From JAZDOK01 sp043798715 (lineage in GTDB: Bacteria; Vulcanimicrobiota; JAZDOK01), in contig JAZDOK010000046.1 of assembly GCA_043798715.1 (NCBI GenBank), forward strand, positions 1 to 25,577: 25,577 bases of DNA, read 5' to 3'. Positions within the stretch are counted from its first letter, which is position 1; each line of letters opens with the position of its first letter. A program made the position numbers and the translations under genes. The notes beneath the pieces were generated by a model that searched no databases, was not told the origin of the DNA, and saw only the letters and a list, made by a program, of their open reading frames with translations. Of this stretch, positions 17,397-25,176 are shown piece by piece.

Positions 17397-17863
17397 AAGC
17401 TTCCCTCGCGTATCATTTCGGCTGCGTCCAGGATTGCTTCGACCGGGATCTTGTAGCCGGTGCAACGGCAGAGAACGCCGTCTATGGCCTCCCGCACCTC
17501 GGTTTCGGAGGGATCGGGGTTTTTCTCAAGAAGACACCTGGCGCTCAGGATCATGGCGGACATGCAATAGCTGCACTGGGCGGCCCCATGCGTAAGAAAC
17601 GCTTCCTGAAGCGGGTGCAGCATCTCCCCCTGCGCCAGACCTTCAATCGTTTCCACCTTCCTCCCCTCGACCTGGGCCGCCAGAGTTAGGCAGGAATTGA
17701 CCATCTTACCATCCAGGATGACCCCGCAGTTGCCGCAGTCTCCCGTCTCGCAACCCCGCCGAACGCCGAAGAATCCCTCGCGGCGCAGCAGATCGAGAAG
17801 AAGGTCGCCCGGGGCCGCCTCAAAGGTTCTCTCCTTGCCATTAAGGAAGAAGTTAATCGTCAT
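17393..17863 (-). CDS. Xanthine dehydrogenase-family 2Fe-2S subunit
   Basis: A 156-residue electron-transfer subunit. The N-terminal plant-type ferredoxin domain carries its cluster on GCETGDCGNCGV plus the later Cys in NSCLTLAAQ; the C-terminal helical domain binds the second cluster by QCSYC and CRCTGY. In most relatives the first of these reads QCGFCTPG; here it is QCSYCMSA, keeping the cysteines but changing the residues around them. Electrons flow from the molybdenum centre through these clusters to FAD. Both ends overlap neighbours by four bases (ATGA with the FAD gene upstream and with the molybdopterin gene downstream), so the three subunits are translationally coupled. Confidence 0.93.
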   Translation of the reverse strand: MTINFFLNGKERTFEAAPGDLLLDLLRREGFFGVRRGCETGDCGNCGVILDGKMVNSCLTLAAQVEGRKVETIEGLAQGEMLHPLQEAFLTHGAAQCSYCMSAMILSARCLLEKNPDPSETEVREAIDGVLCRCTGYKIPVEAILDAAEMIREGSL

Positions 17864-18717
17864 CCGGCTGACCTTCCTCTCTCGATGGCCCCGGCAAGCG
17901 CCCGCGAGGCCAGAACTCCTGCGAGCTCTCTCCGGTAATCCGCGCCGGCCCGGAAATCTTTTATGGGAGCGATCTTTGTCCTGACAATCCTCCCGGCCTC
18001 CTGAAGGAGCGCTTCATCCAGGGCCTGGCCCTCAAGAAATGTTTCGACAGCGGGGAGGCGGCATGGAAAAGCGACGGCGCCGCCTATGGCCAGGCGTGCC
18101 TTACGGCACACCCCTTCCTCCTCTTCAACCAGGGCACAGGCGCTGGCCAGGGCGATATCCCTCCGCGTCCGTCCCAACTTTTCAAAAGAGCCGAAAGAAC
18201 GCGGATGGAGCGGAACAATGACTTCCGTGAGGAGATCCCCCTCCAGGATGGTGGAGCGGGCGCCCCGGAAAAAATCCCCGATGGAAACTTCTTGTTCCGT
18301 CCTGCCCAGGAGACGCAGACGTGCCTCCAGCACGAGGAGCGGCAGGGGCAGGTCGGCGTAGAAGAGCGCGCCGGCGAGACTCCCTCCGATGGTGGCGGCG
18401 TTCCTGATCGGCCGCTTGGCACAGCGGGAGGCCGCCTCGGCCAGGATCCCCCCGGCACAGGATTTAAGCCGCGGAGAATCGGCCAGATCCTGGATTGAGG
18501 TCAGGGCCCCTATGCGCAGAAACCCGTCCTCTTCCCTGATATGGGAAAGGCCGGTGCGCCCCAGATCTATGAGAACTTTCAGGCGTGGCGGACAGAAGAG
18601 AAGAAGGTCCGTCCCCCCGGCGAGGAAGGCGGCTTCACGCCCGTATCTTCCGGCAAGCTCCACCGCCTCAAGAGGAGACCCGGGGCGGCAGACTTCCTTG
18701 ATATCGGCCAGGGACAA
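17860..18717 (-). CDS. Xanthine dehydrogenase-family FAD-binding subunit
   Basis: A 285-residue FAD subunit (CoxM/XdhB/HcrB-like core). The FAD-contacting loops are FLAGGTDLLL near residue 35 and RNAATIGGSLAGALFYADLP, where Ser replaces the common Asn of TIGGN; the C-terminal CO-dehydrogenase flavoprotein domain contains RRDIALASACA and ARLAIGGAV. There is no 4Fe-4S insertion of the kind found in 4-hydroxybenzoyl-CoA reductase. The start is TTG with AAGGAGG ten bases upstream, 18 bases after the meaB stop, so the hydroxylase genes are in one unit with meaB. It hands electrons from the 2Fe-2S clusters to NAD or another acceptor. Confidence 0.9.
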   Translation of the reverse strand: MSLADIKEVCRPGSPLEAVELAGRYGREAAFLAGGTDLLLFCPPRLKVLIDLGRTGLSHIREEDGFLRIGALTSIQDLADSPRLKSCAGGILAEAASRCAKRPIRNAATIGGSLAGALFYADLPLPLLVLEARLRLLGRTEQEVSIGDFFRGARSTILEGDLLTEVIVPLHPRSFGSFEKLGRTRRDIALASACALVEEEEGVCRKARLAIGGAVAFPCRLPAVETFLEGQALDEALLQEAGRIVRTKIAPIKDFRAGADYRRELAGVLASRALAGAIERGRSAG

Positions 18718-18735
18718 CGCCGGATCGCCTCCTTA

Positions 18736-19719
18736 TCAGGCACTGGATGAAATCTGGTGGAATAATTTTTCAGCGGCCGAGAGGGGGTCGAGTTTCCCCT
18801 CCGCGCAGAGAGCGGCCATAATTTCAAGTTCTTCATTTCCGGAGGGAGCCCGCCTCAGGCTTTCCTCAACTTTTTTTCGCAGAGCCTGAAGAATCCGGTC
18901 CCGGACCTGCGCTTTTCTCTTTATTAACAGCAGGCCTGAATCCAGGAGATGTGAACGGTGTTTCTCAATCGCCATGTAGAGTTCCCGGAGGCCCTCCCCC
19001 GAAACAGCGGAAGTCTTCAGGACCGGCACCTCCCAACCCCCCGAGGCGGGCTTGAAACCCAGCGCCTCCCGGATATCCTGAAGGAGAAAGTCCGCCCCGG
19101 CCCGATCGGCCTTGTTCACCACAAAAATATCGGCGATCTCCATGAGACCGGCCTTGAGCGACTGCACTCCGCCCCCGAATTCGGGCACCAGCACGACCAC
19201 GGTCGTGTCCACGGCGTAGATGACATCCAACTCGGACTGCCCCACCCCCACCGTCTCGATGAAGATGCGCTCCTTGCCCATGGCGTCCAGCACGTCGGCA
19301 GCCTCCCTGGTGGTTTGCGAGAGCCCGCCCAGGCTGCCCCGGGTGGCCATGGAGCGCATGAAGACACCATCGTTACTGGTCGCGTGGTTCATACGGATCC
19401 GATCCCCCAGGATGGCGCCTCCGCTGAAGGGACTCGTGGGATCCACCGCCAGGATGCCGACCTTAAGCCCCTCTCCCCTGGCCTCAAGGGCCAGCCGGTC
19501 CACCAGGGTGGATTTCCCCGCTCCGGGCAGCCCCGTGACCCCGATTCGGGCGGCCCGTCCTGCCCGGGGATATATTTTTTTTAGAATTTCCGGGGACAGT
19601 TCGGATTCATCTTCTATCAGACTGAGGATGCGAGCGGCCGACCGCGCGTCTCCAGCGAAAAAGCCCTGAAGGAGTTCCTTGATTTTCTGCTCCCTCTTTT
19701 TCGTCAATCCTGCCCCCAT
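18736..19719 (-). CDS. meaB: MeaB/ArgK-family GTPase
   Basis: A 327-residue G3E-type P-loop GTPase. Walker A is GLPGAGKS at residues 63-70; VDPTSPFSGGAILGDRIRM, RGSLGGLSQTT, FIETVGVGQSE and NKAD complete the family pattern, and a helical C-terminal dimerisation region follows. MeaB proteins guard and load adenosylcobalamin-dependent acyl-CoA mutases such as methylmalonyl-CoA mutase. No mutase gene is present in the window: the neighbours are a DUF4013 membrane protein 34 bases upstream and the three hydroxylase subunits 18 bases downstream. It may serve a mutase encoded elsewhere, or a different client. Gene family is sure, the partner is not. Confidence 0.9.
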   Translation of the reverse strand: MGAGLTKKREQKIKELLQGFFAGDARSAARILSLIEDESELSPEILKKIYPRAGRAARIGVTGLPGAGKSTLVDRLALEARGEGLKVGILAVDPTSPFSGGAILGDRIRMNHATSNDGVFMRSMATRGSLGGLSQTTREAADVLDAMGKERIFIETVGVGQSELDVIYAVDTTVVVLVPEFGGGVQSLKAGLMEIADIFVVNKADRAGADFLLQDIREALGFKPASGGWEVPVLKTSAVSGEGLRELYMAIEKHRSHLLDSGLLLIKRKAQVRDRILQALRKKVEESLRRAPSGNEELEIMAALCAEGKLDPLSAAEKLFHQISSSA

Positions 19720-19753
19720 AAATTTATTCCGTTAAACCCTGGTTTTTTCCAGC

Positions 19754-20518
19754 TCAGGCCGCCTGGCTCATAACCTCGCTGTTATCGCCGCTTTCCAGGG
19801 GAGGCGGAGATGCAGAGGGCCTTTCGATCCCGTGGACGGCCGCATAGGCGGAAGAGGTCATAAGGGCAATAATCATGCCGCCCATTCCGGCCAAAAACGG
19901 CATCAGCAGCCACCCGATGACAGGCACCCATCCGACGACCATCCCGGCGACTCCCATAAGGATTCCCAAAGCGATCCCCAGACCGATCCCGGCCAGGAAA
20001 GTCATTAAATAGCCCGTGAAATCCTTGGAAATGATGTTCCAGATCAGGCCCAGTTCAAAGGCGGCCCCGAAGGAGCCGCTCCGGGAGTAGCGGACAATGG
20101 CCATCGGGACAAAAAATCCGAAAATAATTGACAGAAAGATCGCCCCTATAAGTCCTCCGGCTATGGAGAGAGCGGATGTAAAAATGGTTCCAAAATCGCG
20201 CTGAGCGGCTGCCGATAATATCCCAAGAATCCCGCCACCGCAGAGTATGAGGGCAACGACAATGGGAATAAGCATGTAGAGAACGGTGATGATATAAGCA
20301 ATGCACCCCTTCCCAAACATGTTTCCCCAGTTTTCCCAGAGAGGGAGTTCCTCTTTCCCCTCGCCTGTCTTGGCGGCGATATAATTTACCACAAATCCCT
20401 GAGGAAAGAGCCCTCCGACGAGGGGAATCAGGGAGAGGAGCCCGCCTATGGCCGTCTTTTCGATAAACTTGGGATCCTTGAACGGGGCCGTAAGTTCCTG
20501 AGATACTGAGATGCCCAT
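19754..20518 (-). CDS. DUF4013 family membrane protein
   Basis: A 254-residue membrane protein of unknown function. After a short cytoplasmic start (LTAPFKDPKFIEKTAIGG) come about six hydrophobic segments rich in Gly and Ala; the loop KTGEGKEELPLWENWGNMF with the preceding GGLFPQGFVVNYI matches what I know of DUF4013 proteins in bacteria and archaea. The C-terminal ~25 residues are polar and proline-rich. The ATG is backed by GGAGG at good distance. It is the first gene of the leftward series that continues with meaB and the molybdenum hydroxylase. It could be an accessory for substrate entry or only a chance neighbour. Confidence 0.8.
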   Translation of the reverse strand: MGISVSQELTAPFKDPKFIEKTAIGGLLSLIPLVGGLFPQGFVVNYIAAKTGEGKEELPLWENWGNMFGKGCIAYIITVLYMLIPIVVALILCGGGILGILSAAAQRDFGTIFTSALSIAGGLIGAIFLSIIFGFFVPMAIVRYSRSGSFGAAFELGLIWNIISKDFTGYLMTFLAGIGLGIALGILMGVAGMVVGWVPVIGWLLMPFLAGMGGMIIALMTSSAYAAVHGIERPSASPPPLESGDNSEVMSQAA

Positions 20519-20618
20519 GTCTTCGCCTCCTTCAATTAGAGATACTCTCCTATTCTTTCAGGCTGATTTCAACTCCTTCCAGAGCGCCGCTTTCTGACTC
20601 GAAACTTTTTTTGCAAAT

Positions 20619-20624
20619 TATACT
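20619..20624 (+). promoter_or_regulatory. Possible -10 box upstream of the ureohydrolase-like gene
   Basis: TATACT lies about 58 bases before the ATG at 20682 in the divergent gap. The -35 is poor (CTGACT or TGACTC with 18-19 bp spacing), so this is only a candidate. Confidence 0.3.
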
Positions 20625-20681
20625 CCGGAGCGGAAGGAAGCCGATTGCAAAAAATTGAATCCCCTGTTACGGAGGGTTTTT

Positions 20682-21422
20682 ATGCAGATATGCAGCATTT
20701 TGAGTATTGATTTCGACAAATTCCTGAGCCAGGACCTGGATGCGGAAGCCAATCTGGTTGATGGGAAGGTTTCGGAAATTCCCAAATACCAGGAGAACGT
20801 GCAGTGGCTGCGCAGGTATTATCACGCTCCCGAGCTCCTCAACGTCACCATCAATGAAGAGGAGCAGATGAAGTGCCTTGACTATCTGTTCAAGTGCCTG
20901 CAGGACGTTCCGGTGTATATTTCAGATTCGCACCGATACCTGGTCCGCTTTTTGATTGACGTTATCGAGCGCCTCCATACCCCTAATGTGATGTATGACA
21001 TCTATAACATAGACAATCACCACGATATATACTACGGGGAGATTCCGGATTTAAGAGACCCCCCGAAAGCCAATAATTGGCTTTCTTACACTCGATTAAG
21101 CAACAAATTGCATAAATATACATGGATAAAAAATCCTAATTCGATGCCGTTCACCGGCGAAAGAGATTTTGAATTTACCGAAACGGAATCCTATGAGATC
21201 CTGAGGGAAGTCAGGTTTGATGGGATCCACATCTGCAAAAGCTCTCCATGGCTTCCTCCCCATTTAAACAGAAGCTTCGATACCTTCGTGAACGCCCTGA
21301 TGTGCCATTTCAACGAGTTCATCTACTCCGAAGAGCCGAATGTATACAACAAGGAACTGACCGCAGACGGCATCCGGGAGACAATCGCATTGGTCAGCAG
21401 AGCCAAGTGGAGCAGAACCTGA
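20682..21422 (+). CDS. Uncharacterised protein with ureohydrolase-like (UPF0489/peptide-arginase-like) motifs
   Basis: A 246-residue soluble protein that I cannot assign firmly. It opens with a hydrophobic strand ending in SIDFDKFLS (D10, D12), then has YISDSHRYL (H84), YNIDNHHDIYYG (D111, H113, D115) and HICKSSPWLPPHL. The DxHxD pattern, an earlier histidine preceded by small residues and a DxD strand are the metal-ligand types of arginase/agmatinase enzymes, but with the DxD strand at the N-terminus instead of after DxHxD, as I recall for UPF0489 and OspR-like peptide arginases. The ATG at 20682 follows GGAGGG by five bases; a TTG at 20655 opens a longer frame without such support. It is alone on its strand and converges with a true agmatinase, 40 bases away. 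Function by homology is a hypothesis. Confidence 0.45.
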   Translation: MQICSILSIDFDKFLSQDLDAEANLVDGKVSEIPKYQENVQWLRRYYHAPELLNVTINEEEQMKCLDYLFKCLQDVPVYISDSHRYLVRFLIDVIERLHTPNVMYDIYNIDNHHDIYYGEIPDLRDPPKANNWLSYTRLSNKLHKYTWIKNPNSMPFTGERDFEFTETESYEILREVRFDGIHICKSSPWLPPHLNRSFDTFVNALMCHFNEFIYSEEPNVYNKELTADGIRETIALVSRAKWSRT

Positions 21423-21462
21423 ACATACCGGTGTGAACCCGTGCGACGTTGCGGGGTAAAAC

Positions 21463-22362
21463 TTACGCCTGTCCCGATGAAACGTCCCCGGCAAAGACAT
21501 ACCCCAGAAGTTTGTAGAGAAGCCTGGCGCACAGATAGTCAGGAGCCGGGTTTCGTTCTTCCGGAGCCAGTTCCACCATGTCAAAGCCCACGATTTTTTT
21601 TCGGGACGCCACCTTCCGAAGAAGTGCCAGCACCTGATACCATCCCAACCCCCCTGGTTCCGGGGTGCCGGTGGAAGGCATGATGGAAGGGTCCAGGCCA
21701 TCCACGTCCAGGGATATATAGACCATATCGGAGAGCCTCAGGACGACTTCGTCCATCCATTTCCCCTTCCCCGAGGGATCGTTGACTATTCCGGAAGCAA
21801 GAAAAATATTGCTCCTGTTTTTTTCATACGCGGAGCGCTCCTCTTCGGAGGTGCTCCGGATTCCCACCTGTACCAGGGGAATCCCCCTGTCGTAAATCCA
21901 CTTCATGGCACAGGCGTGGCTCAAGGGAGAAGAATCATATTCCTCGCGGAGATCGGTGTGGGCGTCAATCTGAAGTACCGAAAGCAGAGGATGTTTTTCG
22001 TAATACGCTCTGACAACGCCCTGGGTCAGACTGTGTTCGCCCCCCAGCATGACGACAAATTTTCCGTCCTTAACCGGAATTTTGGCGGACGAATACACCC
22101 GTTCAAGCATTTCAGCGGGTGTTGAACATTTTTCAAGGGGAGAGAGGGTGTGAATTCCGATCTCAAAAATATTGGCTTCCATTTCCTCGTCCCAGAGTTC
22201 CATGTTGAGTGAAGCCTTGAGGATGGCGCCGGGTCCGCCTGAGGTGCCCCGGCCGTAGGTAACCGTACCTTCATATGGCGCCGGAAGAATGCAGACTCGG
22301 GCTTTATCATAATAAAAATACGGCGCTGGAATGCCGCCGAATTGTATGTCAGATGGAATCAT
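21463..22362 (-). CDS. speB: Agmatinase / ureohydrolase family enzyme
   Basis: A 299-residue manganese enzyme of the arginase/agmatinase/formiminoglutamase family, normally splitting agmatine to putrescine and urea. All metal ligands are visible: H110 in MLGGEHS, D133/H135/D137 in QIDAHTDLR, and D219/D221 in SLDVDGLDPS. The N-terminal PAPYEGTVTYGRGTSGGP is typical of SpeB-type members. It follows a deoxyhypusine-synthase-like gene by 30 bases, which makes a polyamine route likely and favours agmatinase over arginase. No arginine decarboxylase is in the window. Exact substrate among guanidines (agmatine, guanidinobutyrate and others) is not certain. Confidence 0.87.
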   Translation of the reverse strand: MIPSDIQFGGIPAPYFYYDKARVCILPAPYEGTVTYGRGTSGGPGAILKASLNMELWDEEMEANIFEIGIHTLSPLEKCSTPAEMLERVYSSAKIPVKDGKFVVMLGGEHSLTQGVVRAYYEKHPLLSVLQIDAHTDLREEYDSSPLSHACAMKWIYDRGIPLVQVGIRSTSEEERSAYEKNRSNIFLASGIVNDPSGKGKWMDEVVLRLSDMVYISLDVDGLDPSIMPSTGTPEPGGLGWYQVLALLRKVASRKKIVGFDMVELAPEERNPAPDYLCARLLYKLLGYVFAGDVSSGQA

Positions 22363-22392
22363 AAAAGAAACCCCGGCGATGCGGCCCGTGCC

Positions 22393-23457
22393 TCACCGCT
22401 CCCTCCCTGATGCCTGGGATGCCAGCTTTTTCAGCTCTTCGAGATAAATACCGCGTTTTAAATAAAGCTCTTTCAACGGCCGCGGCTTTATAGTCATACG
22501 GGCATACTGGCACAGGAGCGGGAAGGTGATGGAAGCGCATGAGTAGACGACAACGTTGTTTTTTTTGTGGGAGCGAATTTTACCCCAGGATTTCGCCTCC
22601 TGCGGGGTGGCCCCGGAAAGTCCCCCCCAGTGCGGAGCGTCCGTCGTCAGCTGAATGAAGTAATCATGGCCCCCTTTATCTATATTCAGAATTTGTTTAA
22701 GCATCGGCTGGGTCTGCATATAGAAATTCTTGGGAGAGCCACCCCCAACCTCGACCGCTCCGTTCTTCCTGGCGGCCATGACAATGGCCGTAGTCTCCAG
22801 AACATCGAGATTCGGGTCAATAATGAGGTTTTTTCCTCCCACGGCCGCCCCGGCCAGATTCATGCCTATGGAGGAATCGCCCGGCGAGGAGGTATAGACC
22901 GGAACATTATATCTGGCCGCCTGGGCCAGGAAGGATTTTGACGGGTGCGGAGCGTTTTCAAGGAGATATTCGCCGATGTGATAGTGGAGCTCCGCGGTTG
23001 AAATGGGCTTGTCCAGGGGCAGGGTCTCCATCATCTCCATAACAGCCTTATCCGTCGCCAGAAGCGTGCGCTCGTCCTCGATAAAAATATCGTAGATTCT
23101 GGAAATTCCACATCTGTTCAATTTGCCGTCATCCACAAATACTTCACCCTGAAAAATTGGATGATCCAGGGGGCGATGCATGTCATGATACAGGTTGGCC
23201 CCGGTGGAGATGATGAAATCAATAAAACCGTTTTTCATCATTTCTATAATGGGACCCGACATGCCTATCGGGGTCATGGCGCCCGCCAGCGTCAGGCAGA
23301 CAGTCGTCATCTTCCCCCGCAGCATCCTGGCGTAAATTTCGCAGGCTTCAGCCAGGCGGCGGGCGTTGTAACCCGACGCTCCAAAAATAAATTCGATAAA
23401 ATCCTTGACGTTCTCATTCCCCTTGAGTTTAAGGGGTTCAATCATCTTGCCAGCCAT
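22393..23457 (-). CDS. Deoxyhypusine synthase-like protein
   Basis: A 354-residue NAD-dependent aminobutyltransferase of the deoxyhypusine synthase fold. The NAD-binding and active-site pieces are present: CLTLAGAMTPIGMSGPI, IISTGANLYHD, VYTSSPGDSSIG, VGGGSPKNF and SGATPQEAKSWGKIR, whose K293 matches the lysine that carries the enzyme-imine intermediate. Bacteria lack eIF5A, so bacterial members are thought to act in polyamine synthesis (for example homospermidine-like products) rather than on a protein. The pairing with agmatinase, whose product putrescine would be an acceptor or donor, agrees. The reading could start at Met1 or Met5; neither has a strong ribosome site. Family is clear, reaction is not. 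Confidence 0.88.
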   Translation of the reverse strand: MAGKMIEPLKLKGNENVKDFIEFIFGASGYNARRLAEACEIYARMLRGKMTTVCLTLAGAMTPIGMSGPIIEMMKNGFIDFIISTGANLYHDMHRPLDHPIFQGEVFVDDGKLNRCGISRIYDIFIEDERTLLATDKAVMEMMETLPLDKPISTAELHYHIGEYLLENAPHPSKSFLAQAARYNVPVYTSSPGDSSIGMNLAGAAVGGKNLIIDPNLDVLETTAIVMAARKNGAVEVGGGSPKNFYMQTQPMLKQILNIDKGGHDYFIQLTTDAPHWGGLSGATPQEAKSWGKIRSHKKNNVVVYSCASITFPLLCQYARMTIKPRPLKELYLKRGIYLEELKKLASQASGRER

Positions 23458-23559
23458 AATGGATTCCAGAGTTTCTCTTTAAGAATAAAAAATCCTCCCT
23501 GTGTCTCCGGAGTCTCTCTGGCTTATTGCTTTGATTTTCTTCTCCTCTTCCAAACATAA

Positions 23560-23582
23560 GCGACCGGTCTGCCGGCGACCGG
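23560..23582. repeat. Short direct repeat GCGACCGG with internal CCGG hairpin
   Basis: GCGACCGG occurs at 23560-23567 and 23575-23582, 15 bases apart, and the space between forms CCGG-TCTG-CCGG. It lies in the 200-bp divergent gap between the deoxyhypusine-synthase-like gene and the DUF401 gene. It might be an operator, but the units are short. Confidence 0.3.
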
Positions 23583-23657
23583 AAGAATTCTATTTTCAAA
23601 AAGGGTTGGGGGGATCGGACGCGAAAATAGGGGGCCAGGCAAAAGAAAGGAAGCGGC

Positions 23658-24863
23658 GTGCTCGAACTTCTAAAATTCCTCCTCATCGTGGCCTTGACCA
23701 TCCTTCTTCTTCGGAAGAAAATTACTCTCGGCCTGGTGATGCTTATCAATTCGGCCCTTCTGGCCGTTCTTTGCCTGATGTCCCCCCTCCGGGTGCTCAA
23801 AATCGCCGTGGGCGCCGCCGTCGCCGGAGATACCATCCTTCTTATCCTGATCCTCTTTCTGGTCACCCTGCTGGAGCGGATCTTAAGCGGGAGCGGCCAG
23901 TTGGGGCGGATGATACAGGCGCTGGAGCGGCTCGTGCCGAGCCGCCGCCTGAGGCTCGTCCTCATGCCGGCTTTCCTGGGTTTTCTTCCCTCTCCGGGCG
24001 GGGCCATGTTCTCGGCGCCCTTCGTGGAGGAAGCGGGCAGGCCCCTGGGTCTTACGGGAGATCAGAAGGCCTTCCTCAACTACTGGTTCCGCCACGTGTG
24101 GGAGTTTGTCCTGCCGCTCTACCCGGGCGTCGTGATGGCCATTTCAATCGCCGGGATCACTTACCGCGATTTTTTTTCCATCACCTGGCTTTATTCTCTG
24201 GCCTCCATTGCCGCCGGGATTCTTTTCGGCCTTTTGCCCCTCCGCCTCCGGAAGGAGGAAAAGAAATACATGGGATCCTCCCCGGGCGCGCTTAGGAATA
24301 TACTGGTGGTGGTCTTCCCGGTGCTGGCCCTGCTGGGAATGGTCCTTTTTCTCAAGTGGGATCTGGCCCTTTCCCTCTTCCTGATCGTCGCATTCCAGTT
24401 CGCCGTCTCCCGCCTTCCCTTAAAACGCCTGCCCCATCTTCTGAAAATGAGCTTTTCCCTTCAGATCGCTTCCCTTGTCATCGGCGTCTATGTCTTCAAG
24501 GATCTTCTCTCCGCTTCCGGCCTGGCCTCCGGAATTGCCGCCTACCTTTCCTCCCTCGGCATCCCCCCCATCCTCCTCCTTTTTATATTGCCCTGCGCCG
24601 TCGGATTCCTTACCGGCATCAACCAGGCCTTTGTCGGCATCTGCTTCCCCGTCATTTTAAGCCTCATCCATCTGCCGGCCGATCTCAACCTGCTGGGATT
24701 CGCCTACGCCTGCGGGGTGATCGGCATCTACCTCTCCCCGATGCACCTCTGCCTGGCTCTTTCATCGGAATATTTCAAGACGGACATCCCCTCCGTCTTC
24801 CGCCACCTCTGGCCCCCGGTTCTCTTCATCCTTCTGGTCGCCTTCCTGTTGACTGTTTTTTAA
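23658..24863 (+). CDS. DUF401 family membrane permease-like protein
   Basis: A 401-residue integral membrane protein with about ten hydrophobic helices. The conserved core LGFLPSPGGAMFSAPFVEEA, NYWFRHVWEFVLPLYPGVV and the C-terminal GFLTGINQAFVGICFPV match DUF401, a family related in layout to organic-anion permeases but without an assigned substrate. The start is GTG after AAAGGAAG. It is divergent from the agmatinase/deoxyhypusine-synthase pair and followed by the tRNA-tuf operon promoter. A link to polyamine or amino acid transport is only suggested by position. Confidence 0.85.
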   Translation: MLELLKFLLIVALTILLLRKKITLGLVMLINSALLAVLCLMSPLRVLKIAVGAAVAGDTILLILILFLVTLLERILSGSGQLGRMIQALERLVPSRRLRLVLMPAFLGFLPSPGGAMFSAPFVEEAGRPLGLTGDQKAFLNYWFRHVWEFVLPLYPGVVMAISIAGITYRDFFSITWLYSLASIAAGILFGLLPLRLRKEEKKYMGSSPGALRNILVVVFPVLALLGMVLFLKWDLALSLFLIVAFQFAVSRLPLKRLPHLLKMSFSLQIASLVIGVYVFKDLLSASGLASGIAAYLSSLGIPPILLLFILPCAVGFLTGINQAFVGICFPVILSLIHLPADLNLLGFAYACGVIGIYLSPMHLCLALSSEYFKTDIPSVFRHLWPPVLFILLVAFLLTVF

Positions 24864-24922
24864 GGAAAGACGGGGCATGCATCGCACTTCCCGCAGCATG
24901 CGTACCCGCTGCTATTTGTCTC

Positions 24923-24951
24923 TTGACAGATATAGGAGGATGTTGTATCAT
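24923..24951 (+). promoter_or_regulatory. Sigma70-type promoter of the tRNA-tuf operon
   Basis: TTGACA at 24923-24928 and TATCAT at 24946-24951 are separated by 17 bases, close to the consensus. Transcription would start near 24958, about 22 bases before the tRNA-Tyr gene, fitting a strong stable-RNA promoter. Confidence 0.85.
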
Positions 24952-24979
24952 TCATTTGCTGTTCGCCGGTTGCGACGTC

Positions 24980-25066
24980 GGGCAGGTGGCCGAGTGGTTA
25001 ATGGCAGCAGACTGTAAATCTGCCGCGTGATGCGCTACGGAGGTTCGAATCCTTCCCTGCCCACCA
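24980..25066 (+). tRNA. tRNA-Tyr (anticodon GTA)
   Basis: An 87-base class II tRNA including CCA. The acceptor GGGCAGG pairs perfectly with CCTGCCC; the anticodon loop CTGTAAA gives GTA; the long variable arm typical of bacterial tRNA-Tyr and the T loop TTCGAAT are present. It is first of four tRNAs in front of tuf. Confidence 0.97.
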
Positions 25067-25092
25067 GAACCTGCGTCAGTCGGGCTCAGCAG

Positions 25093-25168
25093 GCGGGGGT
25101 AGCTCAGCTGGTAGAGCGCTAGCCTTCCAAGCTGGATGTCGCGGGTTCGAGTCCCGTTCCCCGCTCCA
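25093..25168 (+). tRNA. tRNA-Gly (anticodon TCC)
   Basis: A 76-base tRNA with encoded CCA. The acceptor GCGGGGG pairs with TCCCCGC (one G-T), the anticodon stem CTAGC/GCTGG closes the loop CTTCCAA, giving TCC, and the T loop is TTCGAGT. Confidence 0.97.
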
Positions 25169-25176
25169 AAATGCTT

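Noticed and set aside
18958..19584. Open frame of 208 codons on the plus strand
   Set aside because: Antisense to meaB, without family features; long antisense frames are expected in GC-rich genes.
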